DNA of 64,000 nucleotides, from the NCBI GenBank assembly GCA_038496675.1, contig CM076671.1, forward strand, positions 5,979,706 to 6,043,705, in the 5' to 3' direction. Position 1 is the first letter of the stretch. The number at the start of each line of letters is the position of its first letter. Positions 12,361 to 26,700 of the stretch are shown piece after piece. Made by a program: the position numbers and the translations under genes. The notes beneath the pieces were generated by a model. It ran no database searches. It saw nothing but the letters and a program-made list of their open reading frames with translations, and was not told the DNA's origin. Source of the DNA: Rachycentron canadum (taxonomy: Eukaryota; Chordata; Actinopteri; Carangiformes; Rachycentridae).

Positions 12361-15300
12361 TACATTATTTCTCCATAAACATACAACTTGGCTTGTTGCA
12401 TCTAAGTGGTGCAATATCACCAAACTGTGCCTGTGGAGCATTTCTATCCACGTGAGCACCTCGTTCTCCTGTGCTGAATTCCCTCACCGTGGCACTGAGG
12501 AAGATATGTCAAAATTGCCTGCCTCTCTTTCCCTTTCTCTCTCACTCTCTATCTCTATTGTGCAGTTTGCCAGAGCGTCTCTGACAGACTTCATCCACCC
12601 CTGAGGCCATACATGAGTGGACAGCAGAAGAAAAGAGGGAGTTTTTAATCCAATATTACCAGCACGGTGGCATTGCAGTGGAAAATTACTGGGTTTTTGC
12701 ATGAGGGAGATCAAAGTCATTGGCCTTATTCTGCCTTTGGTGCTTTGGATTAAAGTTACCCTCTTTCCATGGATTCCTGATCGCTGGCTACATCAAAGCA
12801 AATAGCACAAACATCTGATCAGAGAAAACATTTGTCAACACACTCACTTAACCAGGCAACTGATTAAAAACAAAAAAAAAACAAACAGGAAACAGGAAAA
12901 CAAAATCAGGAAATGGTCAAATAAACAGTAAGATATAAATAAAAACTTTAGCAAGTTGGCAGAAGCTGCCGTTCAGTCTGCTTCCCCAAAGGCTTAGCAA
13001 AGATCCAGTTGGCAGCAGGCTGTCTCTGCAGAGCACAGATGGATTAGAAACCGACAGTCCACACCATACTAGCGGACGTCAGAATGACAGATGTGTCGCT
13101 AAGGCCCAACACATGCTTTATGAAGGTCTTGGATTAGCCAGAACTCACCAGCATAGTGGGAGTTGTGTGCGTGATTCAGAGGACACCATGTGAATCGTGA
13201 TGCCATCACAGTTTAGTTCAGCGTGGAAGTGACTGGAATGCAGAAAAGTGTCCAAACACGGGCATTACGGCCTGCTCTCCGCCTCCTTATAAACAAAATC
13301 CTCATTTATCCACCTCAGCCTCGGCAGGGTTCTCGGCTGCCGGCACTCACGTGGATATTTACAGGCAATTTAATGTAATACTTACATCAACTTTACTGTT
13401 TTCCATAAAAAAAAAAGTGGATAGAGAGGAAAGCAGAAAAACTGCTGTGCCGCTCTTTAAAAGGGAAAACTCATTTAATTCCGATGTTGTGTGTGAAAGG
13501 TGAAATGAGTTTTTCTATCCTGTCATATGAAGCTGCTCCACTGCTCTTGTTTGGAAAAGGAGTTCTCCTGAGAAAATAATGATTTTAAATGCTCTTTAAC
13601 TCTGAAAATGGCAAAATAGCTGTAATTTAAAGCTACAAACAGCCAGAAATGTGACTAGATATAAATAAAATAACAGCATGGGATGAAAATGAAACAAGAC
13701 AAACAAAGAATAAATAAATTATTAAGTAAATAGCCTGGGCTGGGTATAGTTTCTGTGTAATTCCAGAGGCAGGGAGACACTAGCCAGCATGATCAAAAGC
13801 AGCACATGTGGCACTGCCAACTGTGACCCATTGGATTTAGCATCACTCATTAGCAGTGTCCGCTCTCATTAACCGACATCTGTATCTTAATTAAGCAAAA
13901 GGAGACAGGAATAGATGCAGGTGGCTGTCCAAGCCGGCAGCTTAAGCATCCAGGCTGCGTTTCCTCTCACCTTTATTGGGGTTTTAACAACTTTTATAAA
14001 AGGTACACAGGGCAGTGAGCAGCCGTCTGTGCGGATTGCTAATAAGGCTTGGATAATACTGCTGCTCTGGTCTACCCGGGCTTCTGCAGGAAGGCGACTA
14101 AAAACCAAAGAAGCAAAGCCTTCAGATTTGTTTGACACTTTAACCCTCAAGACCCCACAATGTTTCAAATTCACAACCTCAAACCTATGATCCAGGTCCC
14201 TTTTCCCGAGTGAAAAAAACTTGTAAACACTAAGGTCTGACCCAAGGCCAACGCTGACTGCATGAACAAATCACTTCCATTCAAATTATTTTTTTTGCAC
14301 ACAAATTATTGAAAGGGCCCGTCGGTGCATGTGACTGATTTTCTCCTGTTTTTCATAAGTGGCTTCCTGTGTTTTAAATGTAATCTTTCCATTAGTTTAG
14401 AGAAACGTGTACTAAGAGCACTGCTTTGCTGTTCTCTACATAGTATTTTACCATTATGTAAACTGAAGTTTAAATATGTAATTGTTTTCAATGTTAGGAT
14501 AAGAAACTATTAACCGGCGAATCACCTTTAAAATGTCATTTTTCCTTCTTAAATGTGACATGACAGCTGCTCCAAATTCTTTGTGCGAGAGTCTGTTAAA
14601 TCCGTTGCACTGACAGCTGAATGGGAAAACTGCTGAAGGCCTTCTCATTACTAATGATGATTTTTCCATTATTATCCATTATATATTAGCAATTACTGTT
14701 ATTAATCAATTATGTGAGCAGTTGGAGATAAAGCAGGTTGCAGCAATGTCAGGGAGTGTAATTGGAATTTTAACATCCTCTCTCTGGGTGTTTCCTCAAA
14801 TGGACAAGCAAATTGGTTTCATGACATCTACATTGGGCAGTTTGACCAGAGGAATTTCTAAATTAAAAACGAACTAATCAGACGCACCACAGGTGTGCCA
14901 GTGTTAATAGGTGACAAACCTAAAAGCCCCCAGCACAGTTTGAATTGGAGCAGATGGGAGGACCATACTTCAGGTTTACAGGCTTTTACAGTGCAGTTGC
15001 AAAGAAGATTTATCATTGCAATGATGCTAATGGACTCATGCTCATTTGTTATTTGGTTTACAAGCTTTAGTTTTTCATGTATATTAGATGTGATAGTTAT
15101 ATTTTACTGAAAAACACAATGCACAATCTACATAAAAAAATAAAACTCTACATGCACAATCCCATCTGAGGGGGTCTTCACATCATATGCAATCATTTCT
15201 TCAGAGTGGACCTTAAAAAGTAGTTACTTTAACCCAAACCATTATCTAAACCTGAAGCACCCTAAACCACAGCAGTGTGAGATCAGAAAATGGGTTTAAA

Positions 15301-18300
15301 CTGATTTGTGAAGGTTCCTGCTGCCAATATGGGCATTAGATAAAAATTTAAAAAACAAATGTCCTGAGGAGAACTTTCTAGCTAAAGGAGGCATCTTGAG
15401 GGTAAAACAGGGCTGTTAATGAAAGATCAGTTATGGCTGATAAACTATGATATGGTAAAAGCAACTAAACTGAAATTTGGTTTGTTTACTAGAGACCTTA
15501 GTTTTAAGGTTAGGGAAAACAGTCTCCCCCATGAAAGCTGAATATGCTGCACATCCAGCCACCACTGGGACCTCGACACACTTCTTTACTGCCTCACTAC
15601 ATACTGTAAAGGTCACCCATCTTCCTCCTTTGGCACTGAACATCCAGCATATTGTAAGGTATTGAATCATCTATTATTAAATGCAGTTCTTAAAAATTCG
15701 AGGCTGAACAAGTCATTGGATACACTTGGGGAAAGTCGCTGTAAGATAAAGGTAAAGGTGAGTCTCTCCCAGACAGCTATTTACTAAAATGCACCTCAAA
15801 GATGTGTAAGAAATCACTGTGTAGAAGTGGAAAGGTTTAACAGGAGGTGGAAAAGTTTGCAAAAGCAGAGAGGTGTTCAGGTGTTGAACTAGAGATCCTC
15901 AGAGCTGGAATCATATTCATTAACTGCAAATCAATTAGATCTATATGCTATTATTAAGAAATCAGCTGTGGGACTGAACACAGGCCGTACATTTAATTAG
16001 GCTCCGTGAATTTCTGATGACCTTGTCTGTTAAAGATGGAGACTTTCCTGGGTGCCTTCAAATGCAACACTGGGGGCTGTCATGCGTTACTCATCTTCCA
16101 GTCGACCATCTGTTGGTCCCATATACACCATATACCGTCAGTGGATAAAGAATGTCACCATCTCCCTGAGGTTTGTTGTTGCTGCCTTAATGCATGCAGC
16201 TATGATATCGTTATGGATAAAAGCATCCATCAAGTGGAAAAATGAGCATCTATTTATGTGTTATACCAAGTTTCTGTGTGTCCTATCTCACAGACGCATA
16301 AACTTGCTGTTGAGTGATACTCATATCTAGATGAGATTCAGGCTGTCTCAAAGTCATCACTCCTGGCTGGATCTGCATCCCCCTCCTCTCCCTCCACTTC
16401 CTTTCTCCCTGCTGCACCGCACTATCGACATTCAGTCATCCTGACAGATGTTTCAGTCACCTGGGATTAAAAATGAGGCAGAGGTGATAGATCACCTCCA
16501 TTGTGGAGGATACAATTTTTAAAATGGCCCTACACACTGTAAATGGCAAGCAAACCACAATAAAATTTATTGTAAATTGAGAACAGCTGAAGAGATTTAA
16601 TGTCAAGTCAGCTTTTTAAAGTGCCCCACTGTTTAAGAACTTATTCATTTGATTTATAAGATGTTACCTGATTCTATACATTTAAAAAAAAAAAAAAAAA
16701 AAAAAAGGTTAACTTCTGGACAGTCCTGTCATTCAGCTGATAAATGCAGCTCACAGGTAAAAGCACTTTTCTGTCTGTAAAACCATCCTGGACCTTTATT
16801 GCTTGTTACTTTCCCACTTTTTGAGCTTCTTTTTCTGAGAACCATCTAATAAAGCCACGAATAAAGTGCCATGAAAACGGTCTCGACAAAGACATTTACA
16901 GAGAAATGCTGCAGGGCATGATGTTCCCTTTGGGAGGAATGTTTGGAAATCTGCTATTAAAACTATTTTCTGGGGGGGGGTAACAACAACATACAACATT
17001 CTTTCATGTCATTGAAATAATCAGAAAGGAAACATTACTGTTATAAAAGAAAGTGCATTATGAATGAAAAAATAATAAATAAGACAATTAGGACAAATAA
17101 GAGAATTTGTAATCTAATGATATTTGGATTTGCTATTCGGTTTTATTATTTTCAGTAATTTAACCAATCATTCTATTCATGCTCTAAAATATTCTGTTCC
17201 CTCTCATTGGTTTTCCGTTTTATTTTTCAGGTATTTTTATACATAATACGTTACACAACATTAACAAAATTTAAATGTATACTTGCTTTATACATCGAGA
17301 GCATTAATAACAAAAACAGCTGGATGCAAGTAAGAACCGATGGCCAACCTGTTGAATAACCTACACAACATTTATTATACCCTTTCAAATATTACAAATC
17401 AAGACCTCTGATGTTCACGGAGGCTTTTTGGAAAGATGCGTTTTATTTTATTTCTGGAAACATACTCGCAGATATTTGAAGAGAATCATGTCATAAAAGC
17501 AAACTTATGATGGGCAGATTTCTGGCACCTGCAACATGTGCCTCTGTTTACAGACATGAGTGTAATAGACCACTATGTCATTAACCAGTCCATTGAACTG
17601 GCTAATAATATGACTTACATGAGGGAGGCCAAACCATTGGGTGCCAGTTAGGTTTTCCATTGCTATCAATTTCACACTGCGTGTTGTCAGCCGCTGTCAT
17701 TTCTCCCTAATGCAGACCTGAGGTATCGGTATTATTTTCAGCACAAATAATTTCTTTTCTCATAAGAAAACTTGGTGGACTTGGTTCAAATAGAAGATGG
17801 CGATGTTGGTCTCCGAGAGACTGCCAGCTGGCTAAACTTAAATCAATGGGAGAAATATCGATTTACATTATTTTAATTTGATTATCTGCCTTTTTTCATT
17901 TCACTAAAATCACAAGAAATTAAAAAAAAAAAAAAAGAAAAAAACTGAGGATTTTGCAGTCTTATGGCGGCAGCTTTTGATTCTACATTAACGTCAAAGG
18001 CTGAAATGGTCTCACATCCCTTAAAACATCATCCTACTTAGAATCAAAGTGTTCTCCTCCAGTTTTTCTAATTGATTCCCTGTGGAGTTGTGCTGCACAC
18101 TGGCATGACATCTAAGATTATGAGGCGGGACAAGCTGCACTTTCAGTTGAGCATTAAACATTCGCTCATGTCAACCAAAAACAGAACAAAAGCTTAATCA
18201 CAGAAGGACAGTTTTCTCACTGCATACTGGGTAGTTTCAAACCTCCAGTGCTGTGACTGCCTGCTGACTTGGGATTTTGATATCGGCTGATTTGATATTT

Positions 18301-19403
18301 CAACCTAAGACAAACACACCCGATGATCACACAGCGGGTGGGTGGGGAGGTGGGGGTGACTGACAAGGGCAACTGCTATCACAACAATCCTGCCTCCACA
18401 TGCAACACACAGAGGGTGTTGCATTAGATGTGATAATTACAGAAGACATCCAACGGGATGAATGGAGCCTGCCAGCCTGATGGGGTGATAAGGAATTACT
18501 GAAGCACACGTAATAAAAGGCAAGATGAAGCGCTAGCTGAAATGAAGACTACCCCTATTCCTTACATGTTTGCTTCAGGATTATAGCACGTAATCATGAT
18601 TCTGAATCTACCAATATTTAAATCACAAAATAAATGAATAAAATACTTATCTATAATTTATAGGAACCCGAGGAGGCTGAAACTGAATCAACAAGAATCA
18701 ATTCCCTCATGAGAAATATTCAGGGCTATTACACTTGATCTGAGCCTTTTCGTTCCAGCCTATGAGGATGGTCCCTGAAAAAATTAAGTATTCTCAAAAG
18801 GGACTGAATCAAAAGAGCACACTAGAGCGTCTGATTAGGAAATGTTACTTTTTTGCTTGTAGGCTATTGGAGCGTAATCACAGGCTTTTTTTTAACCTAA
18901 CTTAGATATTAATTACAACTCCAAACAGAATTAATTTAATCGTTATCAAATCTCAGAGCCCGGCTCGTGTTCTGAAGCTGCCAAAATTGATATCATTAAC
19001 TTCACATTTCATTTTGCTGTTTCACATGTAATTTAGCATGCCATCTGGAACCATAAGGACGACGATGCAGGGAATCACTTAGCCTTCTGTTGTACTTCCT
19101 ATCTACTATTTCTGGTTTTTAAAAAGAATGAATGTTTCACACCTACAGCAGGAAACATCGATAACGATCACTCACAACAGTGTGTCCTGTTCATTGGTCA
19201 ACTACTCACGTCTTTCATGTTAATAAAAATGCTAGAATAAATATTTAAAAATACTCCATTATAGTGTCGGTGACTGATTACATGCAAGTAACTAGTTTTA
19301 ACTAACGTACATACAGTTTGGCATCAGTCCCTTCCCACCTGAGTGGCTGGGGCCACCAAATTTCCACGACACAAATACACACACACACAACCTCTCTCTG
19401 ATC
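12361..19403. other. Non-coding interval with candidate conserved elements
   Basis: Seven kilobases without a recognisable exon. There is a 23-nt poly-A run at 16684-16706 and a shorter A-rich run near 17922. Stretches at about 13830-13910, 14560-14800, 17560-17720 and 18870-19040 are non-repetitive and rich in ATTA and TAAT cores with paired E-boxes, resembling vertebrate conserved enhancers. No conservation could be tested here. Confidence 0.45.
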
Positions 19404-19918
19404 CAGTGGTTCCAAACACTTCAAAATGTAATTGCCAGCTGTCATAGCGTCAGACTTGTCACAGACAGACCTCAAGAAAAAAAAAAACAAGGCGTCAGAA
19501 TATACCTCAGCATCTAATGAAGCACATTTGCTCAAGTTTAATTTCATTAGTATTAATCACAAAGGCCCGATTTTATGCATAATGAGCACTTTAGATATTT
19601 AGTATCTGCATGATTACTTTAGTAGGATGTTAACCTGTTTAACACAGGAAACAAAATCAATATAGGATGTTGTGTTTTTTCTCAAAGTTATAATTGATCA
19701 GCCCTCAGAATATTTGTGGGAACCACTGCTTTTCTTGTGAAATATTAGACAATTTGTCCTCTTTAGGTTTTGTCCAGTTGTGTAAATGAAACCACTGGGG
19801 AGGTTTAGAGAAAAAAAATCTGTCACTGCTGACATCAATCTGAAATGTGACCCAAAGGGGTTGCTGCTGTTTTGTAACTGCAGTCAATGCAATCAGCTGA
19901 AAAGACTGGGAACCACTA
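19404..19918. mobile_element. hAT-like non-autonomous element remnants
   Basis: The motif CAGTGGTTCC occurs at 19404. Its reverse complement GGGAACCACTG occurs at 19718-19728, and a one-base variant GGGAACCACTA at 19908-19918. CAGTGGTTCycAAA / GGGAACCACTG ends are characteristic of many hAT-type short elements in vertebrates. Two readings are possible: an element of about 325 bp (19404-19728) or one of about 515 bp. No 8-bp target duplication is obvious, so the insertion is old or the ends are mis-assigned. No transposase is encoded. Confidence 0.35.
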
Positions 19919-22900
19919 GTTTATTTCAATCAATTGATAAAAAAGATTGTTACATTTAACGTAAAATCTTCATCTGAAACCAGTTGTAGTAGCACAAAAT
20001 GGAAATACTCTACGAAAATAAAAAGTGCTTTAAAAATCTACTAGACAGTACTTAGATAGTACATGATCACTTTGAACCATTGCTCCCGTTTGTGTCCCAT
20101 CACAACAGCAAACTGGTCATATTTTTATTCACATCACATAAAGCGTCCAACACACCCATCATATCTACCATGTGTCCTGCACAGTGCCCCACGGCGGCTC
20201 AGAAAAATGATTGGAGTGGATTTGCTGTTGGGAAATGGACTCCAGAAGGTCAGCGGACAATGCTCGTGCCCTGGGCCAGAGGAGGCGAAGGGTGGACGGG
20301 CGCTGTCTGGCCCCAGTGAGATTACCAGCAATGTAATAGGATCGTCCATTTTCTGTAATAGAACACAGAAAGGCTAAGCCCTGGCTTAGGTCTTACTCGT
20401 GCTCCGGATCACCACCAAAGTAAAAAAGAAATATATGTGTCATATATATATACAGCTGCCTTAACACATGGGCTAAGATCCACAGTGGTTGCTTTGCACC
20501 ACAAAATGGGGCAACGCTTCCAAGCCACAAAAATCCCTGCTGAGCCGTAATGAGAAGTGAATAGACTGCGATAGGAAAGGCTTTGGCTGGATTTGTTTGT
20601 ACAACAGCATCATGTATTTCATGTTGTTTAATTGGCTCATTTGCAAACTGATGATACACATTCAGAGATAATGGAGTTTCAGTATTGAAATGCATGACAG
20701 AACTGCTCTTAGTGAAAGCTTGGAACTGGTACAAATGATGTCTCCCTGTTCTTGACATCTCAAACATCACACTCCCATAGCAGAACCCAATCAGCTTAGT
20801 GAATCTGACATATTGACAATGAATACTTTTTAGTATTGTCTCAAGCTATTTCTCATGAAAAGATTAAAGGAGTAGCACATTCATTACACTGATGATGCCA
20901 CTGCTGTAGGTCTACAACGACGTTAAGATGCAAAACTCTTAATTTGGTCTCTTGTGGCATCTACCTCCATCCTCAGTGAATCCATTTTTCCTCTCGGCTG
21001 GGGTTGCTCCCTTGAGTATCTCACAAGAGCCTTCAAAGGCGCTGTGTTTGTATTGTCAATAGATGTTTTGTTTCAATGAGGGGGGGTGGCAGGGGCGGGG
21101 GACGTTCAGAGGCAAAAACCATCTGAAAAGATTTGATTGAATCTCCCTGTTAAAGGTTGGCCCTCAGAAGCAAAAAGAATCCACTGTTCATGAGAATCTG
21201 ATAGTCCTGCTACTCCTCTCTCTTCTCTTTCAAGGGGCTACTATAGGTTAAACCAACTTTGGCCAACAGTCAGCCATCTGTTGCGTTGCCATAGCAACTC
21301 AATTTCATTCCTCAAACAAGATGCAATGAAGTCAGGAGAGCAAATCCAGCTTCCTGAGGTGTCACCAGAGGACAAAAACATTCAAAATAAATTTGACTGG
21401 AAAATAATAAAAGAAATAGATAAAGCTTCACATGAACTCAATTCAGAAAGTCAGCTATATCAAAACAGATAAATGCCACCGTTTGTTCCCTATCCAAAGG
21501 CTTGGAACAGTAACCATCTGTTCTGACAATTTCTCAGAGAACAACATTTGCTTTTCTCCTTAATGAATGTTCAGACACTGCAAGTATAGTCTGCCACTGT
21601 GGTGATATGGTCTGGGGATGTTAATGAAACCTGAGGAGGGTGCGAGAAGAAAAATATAAAGTTGACAGCTACATTAGCCACATCTAATCCATTCAATAAC
21701 CATTATTTCAAGCAATAGGAGGCATGAACAATTCATCCCCATCCTGCAAATGCTTCCTGCAGCTAAAGTGATTTGATGCCAAACAATTTAAGGGGGGGGG
21801 GCTGACTTCAGAGACTTCACATAGACTTCTGGTTTCATCATTGGTAGTGATGAAAGAGGGCACTTTAAAAGAGGAGGGAGACTTTTTAAAAGCAGAGCCC
21901 TGATGTGTTTATCAGCGACCACGGCCGGATATTTGAAGGAGTCCTGATTAGTGGCACTGTGTACAAGTTCAACCATTTCATATGCAACTTCAAGTGCTTG
22001 GAAAAACGTGGTTCCTATAGCTTCAATGGTGCAAACAGAATGAAAAATCAAACGAGCGAAGTTTTCAGGATAAAGCACCGCGTTTGGAAAAAAAAAAAAA
22101 AAAAAAAAAATGCACACATGGACAATATACCTACTCTATATTGGTGCATAATAAACCTGAAAGAACTCTAATGTCCAGCTGGTTGCCTGAAATCACTATT
22201 GAACACTTCCTGTTGAAATTTAAATACCACTGGATTTATTGCACTGATTCAATTTCATTCAGGCTCAATTGTTTTTCCTGGCATGCAAGTTTTTTTTACC
22301 TTGCATTTTAACACCTACATTTGTAATAATATATAAAATGAAAATAAATTTATAGTGGATGTTTCTGAAATTGCACAACTTGACATTTATGATTCAGAAT
22401 TTCACAATGAGAAACTCAAATTCAGAAAGATGGTTTTCACAATCAAATATTTCACTGTGGTATTTGGAAAGTGCTCACTGGTGATTAAACTGGAATTTTT
22501 TAGATTTAGTTGCTGCTATAACGCAATAATGATTTGTTTCCATATACTAAGGCAAATATATTTTTTCCTGATTAAAAGAAACTATTGTTGCCTGCAACTT
22601 CTCAGCACGACATCCCACACTACACAGAGGACAGTTACTGAATATTTTTTACACTATAAAATGAGGATGTTTTGCACATGCTGAGTTGATGACAGTGACA
22701 GTAATTTGCCATTTCAAGTCAGGGTTAAGATGTTTCTATGCTTTTTGAGATACCTGTGGTTACTGGTGGTAGCAGCAGGTGCTTTCTTAATAGTATATGC
22801 AATAATACGACAGCGTTCAATGACAGGAAGCAATCATGCCTTGATTGCTGGTGTCTTTGTCCAAAGGATACACAAATATTGTTTGCAACTGTTTCAAGAA

Positions 22901-23335
22901 GGAAGTGTGACAGACTGAGCCCATGACTGTGTCTTGCCTTCGATGTTACACCAGCTGCGTTTGGCTGCTATTTCTCATTCACTTTTTGATGTGAATTTGC
23001 CAAAATACATAGAAGACAAGCTCAACAACTCACCTCTTTACTCTTGCTTTGTAAATGATTTAGTTTCTCTTGAATTAATATTTTCCCTGCTCGCACCAAT
23101 CACTTTCTGGGCAGCTCACAATAATCAGAAGTGATTTAAGTGTTTCGTTAATCGTATAGTTATTGGATTTATGCTCAAATAATTAATTTTGTTTTCACAC
23201 AGCTCTCACATCACTGAAACTCAACAATGCTGATTCCTGCACGATGGCGTGAGTGGTCAGGTAGGTGGTTAGCTCATCCAAAGTTATAGTAACCCCATCT
23301 GAACTAACTAGACGTACAAATGTTTTATATCTGGT
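19919..23335. other. Non-coding interval, no gene seen
   Basis: No recognisable exon. It contains a poly-G run near 21792, a 23-nt poly-A run at 22088-22110 and a CpG-containing block at about 20170-20330 that may be regulatory. Short open frames here match nothing known to me. Confidence 0.55.
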
Positions 23336-23700
23336 CATGAGTGGGGATTACACATGCAGAAGCCGGAAAAACAAACTACTCAAAGCACAAGACGAAGCTT
23401 TGATGGAAGGCGTCCTGGAAAATGTCGACAGCCACACCAAGGCCCTGAGAGAGGGATGAACTAACATTAGCATGAACATAAGAGACCTCCAGCAAAATCT
23501 CAGAGAGGAGCTGACATCATTTAAAAACAACGTCAAGTCAGATATGAAACATGAAATTAATTTGCTCAGACAAGATATTAAAAGCAAGTAAAACTGGATG
23601 CCACAGAGGCTGGCGCTACTGAAGATGCTAAAATCAGACAACGCATTCAAGACAAAATAACCAAACAACAACAAGTGAAGTTGCCTGAAGAATCTGAACG
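23336..23700 (+). pseudogene. Decayed LINE ORF1-like coiled-coil remnant
   Basis: The plus-strand translation contains a frame rich in Lys, Glu, Gln and Leu (23336-23459, then continuing past a stop). Short pieces such as NIRDLQQNLREELTSFKNN and EINLLRQDIKSK show the heptad pattern and wording of the coiled-coil part of fish L1-type ORF1 proteins. The frame is broken by stops after about 40 codons and again near 23590. The flanking 23701-23830 stays A-rich. No reverse transcriptase was recognised nearby. The alternative is a chance coiled-coil-like frame in A-rich DNA. Confidence 0.35.
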
Positions 23701-26700
23701 AGGCTTTTACATTATCAAGAACTTAGAAACTCAACAGTCTCTGCTTGACAGTTTTCACACCAGCCTACTATAAATGAAAAAAACCAGGCAAACACACCAA
23801 AAGTTTTACTTTGGCATGAAATAACGAGGGATCATGCAGTTTCCTGTACATCAACTTGAAACTTAAAGCCTTTTTAAACAAGAGGTTCTGGTTTCAGCCA
23901 GAACCAATGGTCTTTATCAGTTGTCATATAGATGGTTTAATTGCTATCACGTGACCTACGTGTGGCGCTGCCCTTTTACGCAATAGCCGATCACGTGTGG
24001 ATTATAAAATTTCAGGGTGAAGAATGAACTGCTTTTGAACATGAAGAGGCACTTACAGAATGCTGATATATTAAGCTGTTGCTGAAAATCACCATTAATG
24101 GTATTAAAATTGCTCTTTGCTACAATGAAAACCTTCAAACTTGCACCACTTAATAGCAGATTGTATGTTCAGTGCATTGGCCAGAAGTTGATTTAGTCCA
24201 ACAGACTCAAATTTGTTAATTACCAAAAATCAAACAAGATGCAGACAGTGTCTAAGACAAAGTGCATACATATATTATCAAGGTGCATGTCGGGAGGAAA
24301 CGGGGATCTCCCAGGGGTTGTTATTGACTCAAAGGAGGTCTGTTCTCATTTACATACAGCACTCACCATCATAGGCTGCCTCAGTGCCCCTATGATAAAT
24401 GAATCAGAAGCTGTCAGTTTTCTTTATTTAATTATGTACCTTTTTTTTTTTACTGAATCCTATGAATTAATCATGACAAGGTAAAGTGTTGCAAGCCGAC
24501 TGGTAACAGGGATCTGATTTACCCAGCAAGACTTTTGTTTATTAGAGTGGGCCTGGTAAACAAAGGCGAGCAAGGAGAGAGGAAATCATGTTAGGAGCTC
24601 TGGCAAAATGAGCTCACCACAGGGTGCTCCGTTCGCCAAAACCAGCTGTTGACCTCCATCTTATGAGCGAGTAACAAGCTCCCTGGAGAACAGCACCTGA
24701 AAGAACGTCTGTTTAATGCTAGTCTTTTATCTTCTGAGGTAAAAGGAGAGGTGGATTCTGCACCTTTGTTTTAGTTATTCATTAATTTGCAGCAGCGCTT
24801 GCCTTAAAAGAGAAATCACTTGCACTTTGACCTGTCTTTCATTTCCCCAAAATACATTCATTATTGCAAACATTTTGAGTTCCCATGTGTTCTGACTGTG
24901 CACTCTCCACTTTTGTCAAAACAGACGTCATTGACTCTGTATAAAAACACCCATTTATCTAGATTCTGTGAAATTAGAAAAGGGAAATTAAAGGAGGCCT
25001 TACTGAACACAACAACTGCCAGCAGACATCTCACCCAGCACGCTTTGTTTCCAAGTGCAGTATTTACCGTGACAGTGTTAAAATGTGTTTCTATAAAGCA
25101 GAGACGTTGACTGCTGTACAGAGTGAACGCATTGAGCAACTACTACCAAAAGATCCTGCAAAGTCTGGTGTTATTTATTGCTAAGCTACATGATACATTT
25201 AAATGGCTTTCACACAGTGGTGATAGGTCCATAATATATGGTATTGTTGTCCACAAGGCAGCGTCTTTTAACAGTTTAATCTCTCGTTGTGGTTATTCGA
25301 CATCCTGAGATTTGTTTTACACGACCCCCACCAAACCAAATTCCTGTCAGTCACATCTTTAGTCAACTGCTTTCAAACCTGGGTTTAACACCACGCTGCC
25401 AGCCTCGCTCCATCCCTCCACATGAAATGATAAAACATTTGTCATTTTGTCCATGCTCTCTGACCCGACGCCCCCATCAGCAGGACAACACATTCATCTG
25501 TGCTGCTGAGAAATTAGAAATCGCTGTAGAAAAATAACCGGTTTTATGATGAGACAACACTGCGGTTCAGGTTTAGATTCACAAACAACTCGGCTCGGTT
25601 TAGGGCACAGAGAAAGTAACTCATTGAACCGTTGTCACCATGGTTAACATTATAAACTTTTGATTTAGGTCTGGGTCATGAATTTCTTTTTAAAAATGTT
25701 GAAAACAGCGGCCTCTGTACTGCTACTTGGGTTTTGTCACTAGCAACTTCTTGAGGGGACAAGAGATGCCACTACGATATAAATGCTTACTTAATTTATG
25801 ATACCCTGAACATCTCTATTTACTTCAGGAACCAATTAAGTTATCTGATAGTGTGATAATTGCAACAGTAATTAGCGTTTATTGTAATTACAGGGAATGA
25901 TTCAGATGGATCACTCAGACGATTCAGGCCAAGTAGTTTCACAAACTCACTCTGGTACACACACAACTAGTGGTAAGTATATGTTGGAGTGCTTTGATGC
26001 ATCATAGTAACTCACACCATCTCACTTTCTCTTCCACCACATTCAATACATCCCTACTACGTCACTCTTAATATATGTGGAAAAAACCATGTAAGAGGGA
26101 TAAATATAGCTGAAATCAAGGCAACAATAACCAGTTTGAGCGATATTTTTTGAAGTAACCCAGTCGTGTGATACTGAGATAAACCAAAGCATGGGTAGAT
26201 AGCACTGAGAGCTGGCCTGCTTATCGATGCATATGTACAGCCGTGCTTGTTTATGTGTGGCAGCTTCCAAGATAAGTTGCACTGCCTTATCTGCCGTTGT
26301 GCTATCAAAGAACTCGAGCAAAATTCAACACAGATTTAAAGAAGCATCTGGCTCTCTGTTACAGCCGGGCCCTCAGGAAAACCATTGCTGCTGTTTCCTT
26401 CAGACTCTCCCAAAACAGGGAAAACAGCATGAAACAAGAAGACATCTGTTCTTTCATCCACACCACTACTTTCCAAGGAGGACAAAAAAAAAAAAAAAGA
26501 CAGTTGTCAGCTGGAGAATTAACATTAACTGCAAGTTGTTTAAGATTGGACATGAATAAAGCTCAAAGGATGTGAACTCTTTCATCCAAGGCTGATGAAG
26601 CCACTGTGTAGCGTGTCCTGTATGCTCATAGAGATGTCATCTTCATCATAGCTGACACTTATTTTCTTAACTGACTCTAAGTGTGCTTTTGTATTCAATT

